Program-made: the position numbers and the translations under genes | Shown: piece by piece, positions 21,661 to 32,439 of the stretch | Numbering within the stretch: the first letter of the stretch is position 1 | Layout of the letters: each line of letters opens with the position of its first letter | The notes under the pieces: generated by a model | What the model saw: the letters and a program-made list of their open reading frames with translations, nothing else | The model's database searches: none | Told to the model about the DNA's origin: nothing | Source of the DNA: Lunularia cruciata | Taxonomy: Eukaryota > Streptophyta > Marchantiopsida > Lunulariales > Lunulariaceae | Direction of reading: 5' to 3' | DNA: 64,000 bases | NCBI GenBank assembly: GCA_948567375.1 | Contig: OX419755.1 | Coordinates: 31,377,001-31,441,000 of the forward strand

Positions 21661-22167
21661 ATGAGCGCATGTTCTCAACGGGCAGAAATCTTTCAGGAAG
21701 TGATGCCGATGGCCTTTGAGAACTTGGCGATTGCTCAGCATAAAGATACTTTACGCTATGCTACCATTCGAGGAGGAGGTTATAGACCCTCAATCTGTCG
21801 ATTTCATCCGGGCAACTATGTATACCTACAGCAGAAAACACCAACGACACTTGATGGCCGCACTATCTTGAGAGTGCGTGAGGTTTTGCCATATGGAGTC
21901 CTTGTGTTAGAAGGACGTGATGGTGTTGTTTGGAAGGATCATGTGCGCAATTTTGCGCCATGCCACCTCCCAAACATTGATGGTACTATGGACCCAAGCT
22001 TGGCACTTGTACGTGCAAGCTTGAGGTGTATGTTATGTGGCTCTTCTGGTGGAGCTGCTACTATGTTAGTGTGTGATAGCTGTTCGAGAGGATGGCATAT
22101 GACATGTATGACTCCTCCCCTCACGGTGGTTCCTCAAGGACAATGGTTATGTCCTAGATGTACTTGA
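21661..22167 (+). pseudogene. Copy C pol C-terminus with PHD finger
   Basis: Continues the integrase frame to a natural TGA at 22165. Residues in the first half (RFHPGNYVYLQQK, then ILRVREVLPYGVLVLEGRDG) match the GPY/F-like module after Ty3 integrase cores. The last ~50 residues form a C4HC3 PHD finger from 22027: C-x2-C, 11 residues, C-x2-C, 4 residues, H-x2-C, then 14 residues including W, C-x2-C. The tryptophan two before the last Cys pair (QWLCPRC) is the PHD hallmark. PHD fingers read histone tails, so it may replace the chromodomain of other Ty3 elements. All ligands are present in this copy; copy D has lost some Cys to Tyr. Confidence 0.88.
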
Positions 22168-22336
22168 CCTATAGCTAGTTCATTCTTTATATGGTATAGA
22201 TTGCAGACAAGCAACTAACGATGGGGCTCCATAGCACCCGGCCTCTTGATCTTTGCCCATTAGAGGGTATACTATATACTTAGAGTAGATGGCTATCTTG
22301 AGTTAGAGGGACCTAACCGCTAGCTAGGGGGGCGAT
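22168..22336 (+). other. Copy C 3' untranslated segment and polypurine tract
   Basis: No coding capacity. AGGGGGGCGA at about 22325-22335 is a likely polypurine tract; copy D has AAGGGGCAA at the same place (about 23474-23482 on the - strand). The B1 repeat starts immediately after. Confidence 0.7.
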
Positions 22337-22441
22337 TGTGGCACTTTAGAGTCTATGTATGACTTATGTGTGAGTTGTGCTTCTATAGTGTATGATGTTG
22401 ACAATGATGTATGTTGTGTAGCGATGTATATACGCACGACA
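22337..22441 (+). repeat. Copy C repeat B1 (105 bp)
   Basis: Starts TGTGGCACTTTAGAG and ends GCACGACA. It is identical in length to B2 (22894-22998) with about three differences. Two bases (AC) separate it from A2. Confidence 0.9.
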
Positions 22442-22443
22442 AC

Positions 22444-22892
22444 TATCACGCCATTTGTAGTGCTGTGTCTAGATGCTCGGACACTGGAGTTCCAGTGATA
22501 GTAGTTAGAGTTATTCTAGTAGTTTCTCAAAGACTACTTTCCGACGGTTAGATTTTGTGTTCAGGGTACTGACTTCACGGTGGGGCCCACCGTCACTTTG
22601 CACCATTTGCACCGTCAAGTGTGCCGTCAGCGGGACCGTTAGGGCTTCAGTGCTAGCTCGAGTCCAGGGGGTATAGTTTCAAAGTGAGCTCCAGAGAGCT
22701 CACTTCTCTGATATTGAGCCTTCGAGTTCCTGGCTATGGTGGACAGAGGCCGGCGAGCATCACCTGGATTCTCTATACTTGAGTGGGTGTGGCTTGATTG
22801 TAATTAGTGCCCAATTGTTGGCAGTTTATAGAGTGAGAGATCAAGTACTGATCTGAGTTGAGTTGAGTTGAGAGTGTTAAGCAATCTGATTA
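22444..22892 (+). repeat. Copy C repeat A2 (449 bp)
   Basis: Starts TATCACGCC (TGTCACGCC in A1) and ends CAATCTGATTA. It aligns over its full length with A1. B1 plus A2 is what RT would regard as the 3' LTR, being bounded by the polypurine tract and the primer-site side. Confidence 0.9.
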
Positions 22893-22893
22893 T

Positions 22894-22998
22894 TGTGGCA
22901 CTTTAGAGTCTATGTATGACTTATGTGTGAGTTGTGCTTCTATAGTGTATGATGTTGACAGCGATGTATGTTGTGTAGCAATGTATATACGCACGACA
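22894..22998 (+). repeat. Copy C terminal repeat B2 (105 bp)
   Basis: Second copy of B, joined directly to the end of A2 (GATTA/TTGTGG) and ending GCACGACA. The next bases, ACACTGATTAC, are copy D target sequence. Confidence 0.9.
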
Positions 22999-23002
22999 AC
23001 AC

Positions 23003-23472
23003 TGATTACAATCAAGCCATACCCACTCTAGCTAAGAGACTCCAAGTGATGCTCATTGGATTTCTATCCACTCTAGCTAGGAACTTGAAGGCTCAATATC
23101 AAAGAAGTGAGCTCTCAAGAGCTGCACTTCCAAGGTATACCTCATGGTCTTGACCTAGGTCTCCAACCCTAACAGTCCAGTTGAAGGTACACCTGACGGT
23201 GCAAATGATGCAAGTGATGGTGGGCCCCACCATGTAGTCAATACCCCAAAGAGGAAATCTGACCATTAACAAGTAGTCTATGAGTGATTGCCAAAATACC
23301 TCTAACTACCAATACTACTACTCCACCTTCCAAGCAATCTAGGTGCAATGCTACAAATGGCATGCTAGTACTTGTGCATATATATCACTACACAATATAT
23401 TTTGCTATCAATATCACACACTATAAAAGCACAATTCACACATAAGTCATACATGGACTCTCAAGTGCCACA
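23003..23472 (-). repeat. Copy D repeat B1 and proximal part of A2
   Basis: On the - strand, 23472-23369 is repeat B1 (TGTGGCACTTGAGAG ...), preceded by a purine tract. 23368-23003 is the start of A2 (GCATGCCATTTG ... GGCTTGATTGTAATCA), which copy C interrupts. Confidence 0.87.
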
Positions 23473-23599
23473 ATTGCCCCTTAGCTAGTAGTTAGGTCCC
23501 TCTAACTCCAAATAACCATCTATTCTAAGTATATGGTATACCTTATGGTGGGCAAAAGATCAGAAGGTTGGGTACTATCGAGCCCTATTGTTAGTTGCA

Positions 23600-24960
23600 T
23601 GTCTACAATCTCTACCATATAAAGGATGAACTAACTATAGGTCAAGTACATCTAGGACATAACCACTGTCCTTGAGGAACCACCATGACGGGAGGAGTCA
23701 TACATGCCATATGCCATCTTCTCAAACAACTATCATACACTAACATAGTAGCAACTCTACCAAAAGAGCCGTATAACATACACCACAAGCCTACTCATAC
23801 AAGTGCTAAGCTTGGGTCCATAGTACCATCAATGTTTGGGAGGTGGCATGGTGCACAATTGCACACATGATCCTTCCAAACAACACCATCACATGCTTCT
23901 AACACAAGGCCTCCATACGGCAAAACCTCACACTCTCAAGATATATGGCCTATAGAAACATGAAGTGTTGTTGGTGCTATCTGTTGTAGCTATACATAGT
24001 CACCTGGATGAAATCAACGGATCAAGGGTCTATAACCTCCTCTTCAAATGGTAGCATAGCGCAAGGTATCCTTGTGTTGAGAAATTGCCAAGTTCTCAAT
24101 GGCCATTGACATCACTCTCCAAAAGATCTATGCATGTTGAGAACATATGCTCATCCATATATTTGGATCATCCAAGTCCAACATTATAGTAGCATCTCAA
24201 AAAATGGCTATAGGTAAATCTAGATCTCATCCATAGAGTAGAAACTAAAGAGAGAAGGATGCCAAGGAGGCTTGCTGGCTGAATTGATGGCCCATGGCCA
24301 ACCAAGATAACTGGAGATCCCAATCTCCCAAGTGGCTTCTTTGCAAACCATACTTCCACAATCCTCTCATTATCATCTGATCCACTCTCTCTACTAAGCC
24401 ATCTACATCAATGTGATTTTGGGAGGTAGCATGATGATCAATCAAAGCCTTATCATAAAAGACTTGAAAATCCTCCAAGAAATTTGTACCCTAATCAGTC
24501 AAAACCTCAATTGGTGCACCAAAACTAAGAACCCAATCCAGGAACAAGTAAGCCGTCCCTTCATTGGACTTGTTAGGAAGTGCCACCAACTCAATCCACT
24601 AAGAGAAGTACTCCACCATCACCAAAACATATTAATCATGTCTCTTAGTCAACAGAAAAGGTCCAACAAAGTCCAAACTCTAGCGGTAACCCAATCCCAT
24701 GAAAGGTAATAGGTGTAACTATGGCGTAGGAGCATTTATTGATGCAATAATTTTGTCACAAACAACACATCTTGCAACAAACTCATGTGCATTAGTTTGC
24801 ATATTGTGCCACCAATAATGACTTTGGAGTAAGCTTTATATACACTTTACTCCAAAATGTCCTAGCTCCTCATGAGCATGATGTACCAACTATGGTCTTT
24901 GAGATAGAAGTGGTACTACTCTCACTCTATCATCCTCCTATACATGAAGAAGATATCTGC
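23600..24960 (-). pseudogene. Copy D integrase and PHD finger remnant
   Basis: On the - strand the PHD region lies at about 23830-23650. It keeps the ATMLV-Y-DSC spacing and the RWHMACMTPP and QWLCPRC ends, but some zinc Cys codons have become Tyr. The integrase core is at about 24710-24170, with HHATSQNH and GLVERV, so the third catalytic Glu is retained here. The zinc domain lies at about 24900-24750 with broken frames. It aligns with copy C 20930-22167. Confidence 0.82.
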
Positions 24961-27340
24961 ACTCTAATCTAAACCGCTTGGCTTGCTAAAGGACATGGTC
25001 TCTCTCCTTGGCCCCAATTGTGCCATTCACAACACTAGTGTGAAGATAGTCCATCACTAAGATATCATCATGAATGTCTCATTGAATTGTACCACTATCT
25101 CCACTCTCTGGATCTGGGACCTCAATAACTCCTATATGCATTGAGAGAGATGCCACCAAAGACTCTAAAAATATACAAAGAAAGATAGATGCATGCCAAC
25201 CTGACACCATCTCCTCATTTGTCTCACCATGCCAATGTGCTCCAGTCTGATCTTATTGGCTGGGACATGGGTTTCTACTCAATCTATTTGCATCATGGTT
25301 CACCACTCTAGGTCTATGAATAATTGTGAAATCATACTCTTGTAAAATCAAAGCCCATTGTGCAAGCTTCCTTGAAAGCTTGTCAGACTTCATCAACCAC
25401 TTCAGTGGCTGATGATCAATGATGAGAGTAAAGGGGTTACCAAATAGGTTACATTGGAAATGTGCTATTGCTCATATTGCTACCAAGCACTCTCTCTCAT
25501 ATGAACTATACTTTGCCTATTCTAAATTGTTGGAGTGACTAGCATAGTCCACTATAAACTCTTTCCCCTCATCATCATGTTGGGTGAGCACTACTCTAAG
25601 CCCCAACATACTCCAAGCAGTGTGATCCTAAAATGGTCATCCTTTGATCGATCTTCTCAAAATAGAGGTAGATGTCAACCTTTCCTTGAGCTATACAAAA
25701 GCTCTGTCCTACTCATCTCTCAAACACCGTTCATGTGTAAGCTTTGCCAACTTTGTCAAGGCCTTGGCAATAGCACTATATCCTCTAACATAACAGTGAT
25801 AGAAGTTCACCAACCCAAGGAATGCTTGCACTCTACTCATATTCATAGTTTGAGGAATATGCACAATAGCCTTCACCTTGGTCTACTAAACACCAAGTCC
25901 TCTAGTTTAGATAGTGTGACCCAAATACTCAACCTACTCATGGAAGAACCTACACTTCCCAAGATGTAATTCAAGTCCACAAGATCTCAACCTCTCAAAC
26001 GCCTCCAACAAATTTCTCTCATGCTCCTCCATAATAGTACTATAGACCAAAATATCATCAATAGCACCAAGCCAAATCCAATCCAAATGGGATCTTGTCC
26101 ATGACCCTCTAGAACTCAACAAGAGTGTTCTTTAACCCAAATGGTAAGAACTTCCATTGATACAACACATCCTTGCCATGATAATCAATAGCCCAAAGTG
26201 CTATCTTAGACTTATCATCCTCCTTGATCGACAATTGATTATATATTGCTCAAAGATCTAAAGTACCAAAGACCTTTGTATGCCCAATTGTATCAAAGAT
26301 CTCCTTTGTTGTAGGCATGGCATACTGATTTGTAACACCCATTTGTGCATGTATGTGATATTGTGATATTTAGTTTGGTATTACAAGTACTTGAGAGATA
26401 TTATGTATATAGAGATAAAGGATGGTTCTACCTTAGTCATCATTAGCTAAAGTTAGTTATAGTTAAGATAAAGGGGATCTTACTTTAGAGGAAGTAGAAA
26501 AGAAGAGCACCATTATTTTGGATTCTAGTGTAGTGACTTGGTATTATTCTTAGGTGTTTGGCTTTGAGGAAAGAGTTAAGAACTCTGAGAGCTTTACAAG
26601 CCTTTTTGTTTTGAATTCTTCTATAGTCCAAGGAAAGCCCATATGAAGGAATCTTTGACTTAGTAGTTGGGTTAAGATAAGACAACATGCTATGGGAATA
26701 TTCCCATAGGTATGGATATTCCTTTTAGCATTTTGACTTTATTTGAATTTTAGCCTAGTAACTTGAGTTACTTTAGTAATTAATAACTTTGGTGCGTAAG
26801 TATTTCACAAGTATATAAACTAAGGGTGAGGAGGTACTCAACATCCTTTCATTTGCAGCTATCTCTCTCTCATTGAGTTCTCTAGTGAACAATGTCTTGA
26901 GTCTTGGAGTTTTAGCTTTGGGAGAATATGATGGGGTTGAGGTTCTTTGTATTTTTAGTCCATGGCGTGCTACCATAATAGCCATTAGAGGTTCATCTTG
27001 AGTGAGAGATAGACTAGCTCATAGATCAACCCTAGTCTATCAATTGATATGATGATAATCTCCACATATCTACCTATTTTTGTAGTTTCTATACATATCC
27101 TTCTTAGCTAGCATCACTATAGTTGATGCATACTGTCCATGTGAAATCTCCACCAAACTAACCTTAAAAAAGTCTATACTTTGGCTTTGAATCAATGCTC
27201 TCTCCATGTCACTATATCAATAGGGACGTTGAAAATTGGTGTATTGCTAGTTAGCTCATTCCAAATACCAGGTCCTTTTAGAGCACCCAAATTCTTCATA
27301 CTAAAGGCATAACAACTTGTGTAGCTCCTTAGAACCTCCA
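24961..27340 (-). pseudogene. Copy D RT and RNase H remnant, split by a solo LTR
   Basis: RNase H lies at about 25640-25350 (- strand). RT runs from about 27330 to 25700, interrupted by the solo LTR at 26331-27023. A piece at 26122-25934 includes AIDDILVYSTIMEEHE, so the catalytic aspartate pair survives in altered context (A-I-D-D). Target sequence on either side of the LTR joins to give the region equivalent to DRYAMPTPEE of copy C. Numerous stops are present. Confidence 0.82.
26331..27023 (+). mobile_element. Solo LTR, family 3, copy 1 (693 bp)
   Basis: Starts TGTAACACCCATTTGTG and ends GACTAGCTCATA. Flanked by GATT (26327-26330) and GATC (27024-27027), so probably a 4-bp target duplication with one change. 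A TATATAAAC box lies near 26813. No internal coding part or second LTR adjoins it. It aligns with 28475-29163 and 57861-58544. Confidence 0.85.
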
Positions 27341-29640
27341 ACCTTTCAGTCTTTCCTCTCCTATAAGCTTGGGTCTTAGATTTGGCTCCCAAGTATCCTT
27401 TAATACTATTGTAAGAATGGAAGATGTATTGACTAGTTGCTACATTGGACCTTAGGAGCAATAGTATCATGCTCCCAACCACTAGAAGTCCCAACCACCA
27501 TGTGAAAAGCTCCCTCTACTCTGGCTCCAAGCTCCATATGTCCTCTAGCTACATCCCAAAAAGACCAAAGGTGTAATCCAAGTAGACCATGCTCACCTAG
27601 ATGGACTTTAAGTAGACCACTCTCCATAGTAGCCATTGGCTATGTCCCAAGAATACCCTATCCACTCGGTCCATCGTTCCTAGCATGTGCTTGAATCATC
27701 TTGACAAGCACAAAAGCTCACAAGTGTTAGGGTGGTGATGCATATCAAGTACATTTTACGCTGCTCTACCAAGCCAAGGCTCATAATCTAGGTCAAATAG
27801 CTTAGGTCCATAGCCTGACCTAACACTTGACATTTGGATACCTCTAACACTACTGGAATAAGAGTAATATTGGTGCAAAAACCCATTGCACACTCTCTCT
27901 CATTGGTGTTGGGTTCCACCAACTAATGTAACTATGAGTCCTAAACAAGTCCAAGACCTCCCTCTCAAAAAAACATGGAAGCTTGGGAGCTCATAAATGT
28001 GGGAAAAGTGGCTTGGGGCTATCCAACTAGGGTCACCACTACCATAGATGACCTATCAACCACTACCACCAGGTAAGATTGATGCCAACATCCAAGATGT
28101 CATAAATAGTGAGGTGATCTAGGTGTTGAATCCCATCATAAGCACGTTGTAGAACCTCTTTGGGTAAGAGGTTCATCCACCAAAGATGAAGACAATGAGT
28201 CTATGATCCCACTCTAGCTACATCCAACAACATGGCAAGTCCCATCCAAGAATGGATTTGATGTGTAATCGCCACCACTTGGGCAAAAGAATCACCCATC
28301 AAAGGGACATTCTCCAAAATGTAAGTTAGAGAATGGATTGATGAACCCAGAGATGTCCTTGTATATGTAACATATCCCAAAACACACAAGAACAAGGATC
28401 CTAAAGACCTAGACCTTGGCCAACACGTGATATCCTTGACACGACCATCCAAAAATCACCAAATGAATAGGATTTGTAACACCCATTTGTGCATGTGTGT
28501 GGTATTATGATATTTAGCTTGGTATTACAAGTACTTGAGAGATATTATTTATATAGAGATAAAGCATGGTTCTACGTTAGTCATGATTAGCTAGAGTTAG
28601 TCATAGCTAAGATAGAAGGGACCTTACTTTAGAGGAGGTGGAAAAGATGAGCACCACTATTTTGGATTCTAGTGTGTTGACTTGGTATTATCCCTAGGTG
28701 TTTGGCTTTGAGGAAAGAGTTTAGAACTCTTGGGCCCACAAGCCTTTTTGTTTTGGATTCTTCTATAGTCCAAGGATAGCCCATGTGAAGGAATCCTTGA
28801 CTCAGTGGTTGGGTCAAGATAAGATCACATGCTAGTGGAATATGCCCATGTGAATGGATATTCCTTTCTACTTTTTGACTTGACTTGACTTTTAGTTTAG
28901 TAACTTGAGTTACTACAGTAATTAGTAACTTTGGCATGTAATTATTTCACAAGTATATAAACAAGGAGTGAGGAGGTACTCATCATCCTTTCATTTGCAA
29001 CTATTTCTCTCATTGAGTTCTCTAGTGAGCAATGTCTTGAGTCTTGGAGTGTTAGCCTTGGAGGAGTATGATGGAGTTGGGGTTCCTTGCCTTCTTAGTC
29101 CGTGGTGCGCTACCATAATAGCCATCAGAGGTTCATCTTGAGTGAGAGACACGCTGGCTCACAGACCATGTCTATTTAGATCCTATGCTCGCAGTAAGGA
29201 ATTGTCTATTGGTAGGGTCTTTTGGTAACCCTTGACAGTTGACATTGGTAATAACTCAAGATGTCAATAGGCCAAGTGTGCCATATGATATAGAGAGACT
29301 CACCTAGTGGTCTCATCTCTCTTCATATACAAGTACGGCTATACTTGTATACCCACCTCTAGTACCACAACTAGTCCAATGCTAATCCTACCGAACAACT
29401 CCAATGGACATACTCCCTTTATTAGACACTACCAAGCAATGAGTGTGGTATCTAGAGGTGTCAAGGTAATTTATCCTAGAGGCTCATCTTCATATTGGTC
29501 TCCTAGTGGTACAAAGGCTCCACTCCAAGCCTATTGCACCAATTGATCTGCATGCTACTACAATGCCTCCTCTAAACTCCACAATGGAACATCTAAGGTG
29601 GATGGAATGATCCCAATTGTACTCCAAACCCGAGTGATCT
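27341..29640 (-). pseudogene. Copy D DNA methyltransferase remnant, split by a solo LTR
   Basis: On the - strand, motif I (LELFG, then SIGLVVVLEVGI) lies at about 29390-29340 and motif II (LYMKRDE) follows. After the solo LTR, motif IV reads FGWSCQGY at about 28455-28430: the Pro before the catalytic Cys is Ser, but the Cys codon remains. Motif VI ILENVP is at about 28320-28303. The IX/X pair (ECAMGFCT, then CQVLGQAMDL) lies at about 27895-27800. Same order and position, between protease and RT, as in copy C. The independent insertion shows that the domain belongs to the family. Confidence 0.82.
28475..29163 (+). mobile_element. Solo LTR, family 3, copy 2 (689 bp)
   Basis: Starts TGTAACACCCATTTGTG and ends CTGGCTCACA. 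Flanks are GATT (28471-28474) and GACC (29164-29167). It sits in the methyltransferase of copy D, just upstream (in gene order) of motif IV. TATATAAAC lies near 28955. Confidence 0.87.
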
Positions 29641-31293
29641 CCTCTGGTACTAGAGTATCCTCTGCATGGGTGTTTCTCTTGAATAAATCACCAAGCCAAG
29701 TAATACAACCACTGAAAGCTAAAATTGATGCCGCCATGGTCCCAAACTATAATGAGCATAGAGTGCTACTACTAAAGCATATTGGTAGGCAACATATCCG
29801 TCCCTTGCTTGACTGTCAACCTGGTTTATAGGAGGTTATCTCCTCCCAATAGTCAATATTGAAACCCATGGGGTATACCAATGCTCTCCTAACTAACACA
29901 TCATATGACTCAACTACTGTTGCAATGGCCTGAGCTCTCACCATAGAGCAATAGTTGGATTACCAAGCTGAATTTGAATGATAAGCTCCCCAAATGTGAT
30001 ATATTGTGTAGAACCATCCCTTAGAGATGTCTAGATTTGAAATGGATACCTCTCTACATTGGTCTTCTATAACTCTAGACCAACAACTTCAACATTCCCT
30101 AACATAAGGAGCTACACACCATAGTCTAGTAAAACCTTTTGTGGTGTATAGATCTTTCTTGAAGGTCTCACAAAACAAAAAACCCCCCTCTGGTTATCCA
30201 ATAGGGAAACTCTAGGTGTAGACCATGCTCACTCAAAGGCCTGTCTTGTTGGTGACTCCTCTAATCTAGTTGCTGCTGCCTACCATAAACCACTAGTCAT
30301 TGAGTGGATTCTATACTCCTCAACCAAGTCAACTTCACTATCAACCACCTCTACTTTAGAAGTAAGAACCACACCATCTCTACTATCACAAAGTAGAGCA
30401 ACCAACCAAAACACTAGAGTTAGGTCAACTCTTAATATAAACATATCACTAGTTGAGAATAATGGAAAGCACATAATCAACTAAGCCACCCCAAACATTG
30501 TGCTAGACTTAGTTTGTATAGTAGCAGGTCATCTATCATGCACCCCATCACCACCTACCACACCTACACTAGGACCTCTAAGAGCCATGGATGTCATCTA
30601 TAATGCCTCAAAGAGTGTGAAAGAATGGGAAAGTCTGACCTATCTACCAACATTTCCTCTTTGTGGGTCCAACTCTATTGATGCTCCTCTAGGCTCTGGA
30701 GCACTTATTGCACTCCTAGTCACTACAGTAGATGCATCCACATGTGCTGCTCCGCACATGAAATCCAAGATGTTTCTATCACCAACATATGAGGTGGAAG
30801 CCTTAGCACCCGAACCTAATCTCCTCGAAACTATGGCCATGCTAGCCAATCTCTACTCCAACTACTCAATCCAAGTAGCCATGGATGTATTAGAAGTAAG
30901 GGCAGGGTGCAGTACCCCTACCAAGTGTGGATCCTTTACTACCACCTCTACCACCTCACCTTCCATGACTTGGAGCTCCTCTACCACCTACCATAGCAAC
31001 CCTACCACTCCATAACTCCGGGTGTAGGTCAAAGCATCAGTCACTAGTGTGATCAAATTTGTGACAATGCTCACATTGTCTCTATGCTAGTTGTGATGCA
31101 TTAGAGGTATCAAGTCTGTTGCCTTGAGTGCACTGCTCATATGGTGAGGTCCACCACAAGTCCAAAAAGCAACACTATTACTCACTAGTTGTTGCTGATC
31201 CAAAAATGAAGGTAAGGGTTTAGCTACACTAGGCCCTTCACTTGCTCCATGGGATTTGGATCATCCATCCTATCCTTGGAAATGAACATGGGT
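29641..31293 (-). pseudogene. Copy D protease and gag C-terminal remnant
   Basis: - strand sequence aligning with copy C 15960-17660. The protease-like end lies near 29960-29840 and the VLLDYG region near 30150-30110. The gag linker with a LDFMCGAA motif is at about 30780-30740 (also C 16410). Zinc-knuckle Cys codons near 31180-31040 are partly degraded. The long + strand frame at 30500-31015 is a shadow of this. The gag frame is then interrupted at 31299 by a large insertion. Confidence 0.75.
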
Positions 31294-31705
31294 AGTGCTG
31301 TGGTACCCACATTTTTTGTTTTTTTTCTTATTTTTGGAGAAGAAGTGTACAAAAAAAGTTGTATAGCACTTGTACGGCATTAGAAGGCAAAGAAAGGTGT
31401 CCTTGGGTTGTAACACAAGGTAAAGTGACTTTGTGTTAGAAGGTGAGGTACTCGGAATTGCCCTATCAACATACAACCCAAAGTAAGGAGACTTTGTCTC
31501 AAGGGTCAAGACGAGGACAGTGTAACAACTTTCCTTTGGGGTTGGACATTCAAGAAGGTACCACACACAAAAACAACTATCAAATGAGTGGGGGAAAATT
31601 GACAGTGATAAGAGCATGCAAGAGGTGTGATTTCTCAATAGAAACTCAAAGTGAAGAAAGACTGAGAAGGCACAACACTATAAGACTCAGGATAGAGATG
31701 AAAGG

Positions 31706-32439
31706 ATGACAAGTCATTTTCCATCACCGTTAAGAAGTTGTCCTAAAGGCAATCATGGAAAGGGAAGTGTAGTAAGAGACATGCTGGTGTGTCAAGAGGA
31801 AGTCAAGAGAGTTAGTCCAGAAATCAGTTGGAAGAGTAGCAATCAACCCAAAGTAGAGGAGAGTAAGATGGGAGGTAGTAAGAAGAACTCTAAATTCATA
31901 GTGAGAAATCATGCAATTTGGAGATTAGATGTGATTGCAAGAATCAAAGTTCTAAGCAGGCTTTGGATCACATTTGAGGCATGGAACTGGAACATTAGCT
32001 TTCCGAGTTTCATGACAAAGATCATCAAGAGTAGATGTCTTGATGGCCTTGAGGAAGAAGGGAAGAGAGGAAATCTGGCTCAATGGATAGAGTTGGATTG
32101 GAGATTAGTACTCAAAAGAGAGGCGAGCGTGGAGCACGGAGCCACATTCTTGGAGAAGGGAGAAGTAGCTAAAGAAATTCAAGAAGTAAGAGATGCCTTC
32201 TCTTTGAAGTGCACAATGAATAGCTACAAAGTGGAAACTTATAAAGATCCAGTGAGGAGAGGCATCGTAAGTGCAATGATGGCTATCTTGAAGCCGGAGT
32301 GAACCGCTTATGTGATGAGACATCAAGCGTTGTTCTTCCACAAGATGTTTGTAGGAGAGCCAATCAATTGGGCAAAGTGTTTTTATTAGCGTGTGAGACA
32401 AGACGCCTCCACACTACATTGTGCTATTTGTAGCCCATT
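31706..32439 (+). pseudogene. Family 4 ORF, N-terminal part (unknown function)
   Basis: 198 codons open from 31706 to 32302, then decayed to the insertion at 32440. It encodes a basic, tryptophan-containing globular region with NHAIWRLDVIARIKVLSRLW, AWNWNISFPSFMTKII and ETYKDPVRRGIVSAMMAIL. The copy at 46609 shares these blocks closely. I do not recognise the family. The protein continues at 34344 after the passenger element. Conservation of frame between two insertions argues that it was once translated. Confidence 0.6.

Larger units (their letters stand above)
12847..22998 (+). mobile_element. Copy C: Ty3-type retrotransposon encoding a DNA methyltransferase and PHD finger
   Basis: A 10,152-bp + strand element inserted in the A2 repeat of copy D. 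The target duplication is ACAC (12843-12846 and 22999-23002); removing the element restores continuous D sequence. Its ends are TGTCACGCC and GCACGACA. Terminal structure is A1 (449 bp) - internal - B1 (105 bp) - A2 (449 bp) - B2 (105 bp). One reading frame of about 2,440 codons from 14841 to 22167 encodes gag, protease, cytosine methyltransferase, RT, RNase H, integrase and PHD finger. It is broken by one frame change near 18150-18180 and about eighteen stops. Confidence 0.92.

Noticed and set aside
12654-22998. Idea that copy C has ordinary 556-bp LTRs (A plus B)
   Set aside because: The left end has A without B, and the purine tract precedes B1 rather than A2, so an A-B LTR does not fit.
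25535-25969. 144-codon + strand open frame
   Set aside because: Shadow of copy D RT/RNase H on the - strand; a similar antisense frame exists opposite copy C RT at 19840-20232.
30500-31015. 171-codon + strand open frame
   Set aside because: It is the reverse-strand shadow of copy D gag; the - strand aligns with copy C 16000-16700.
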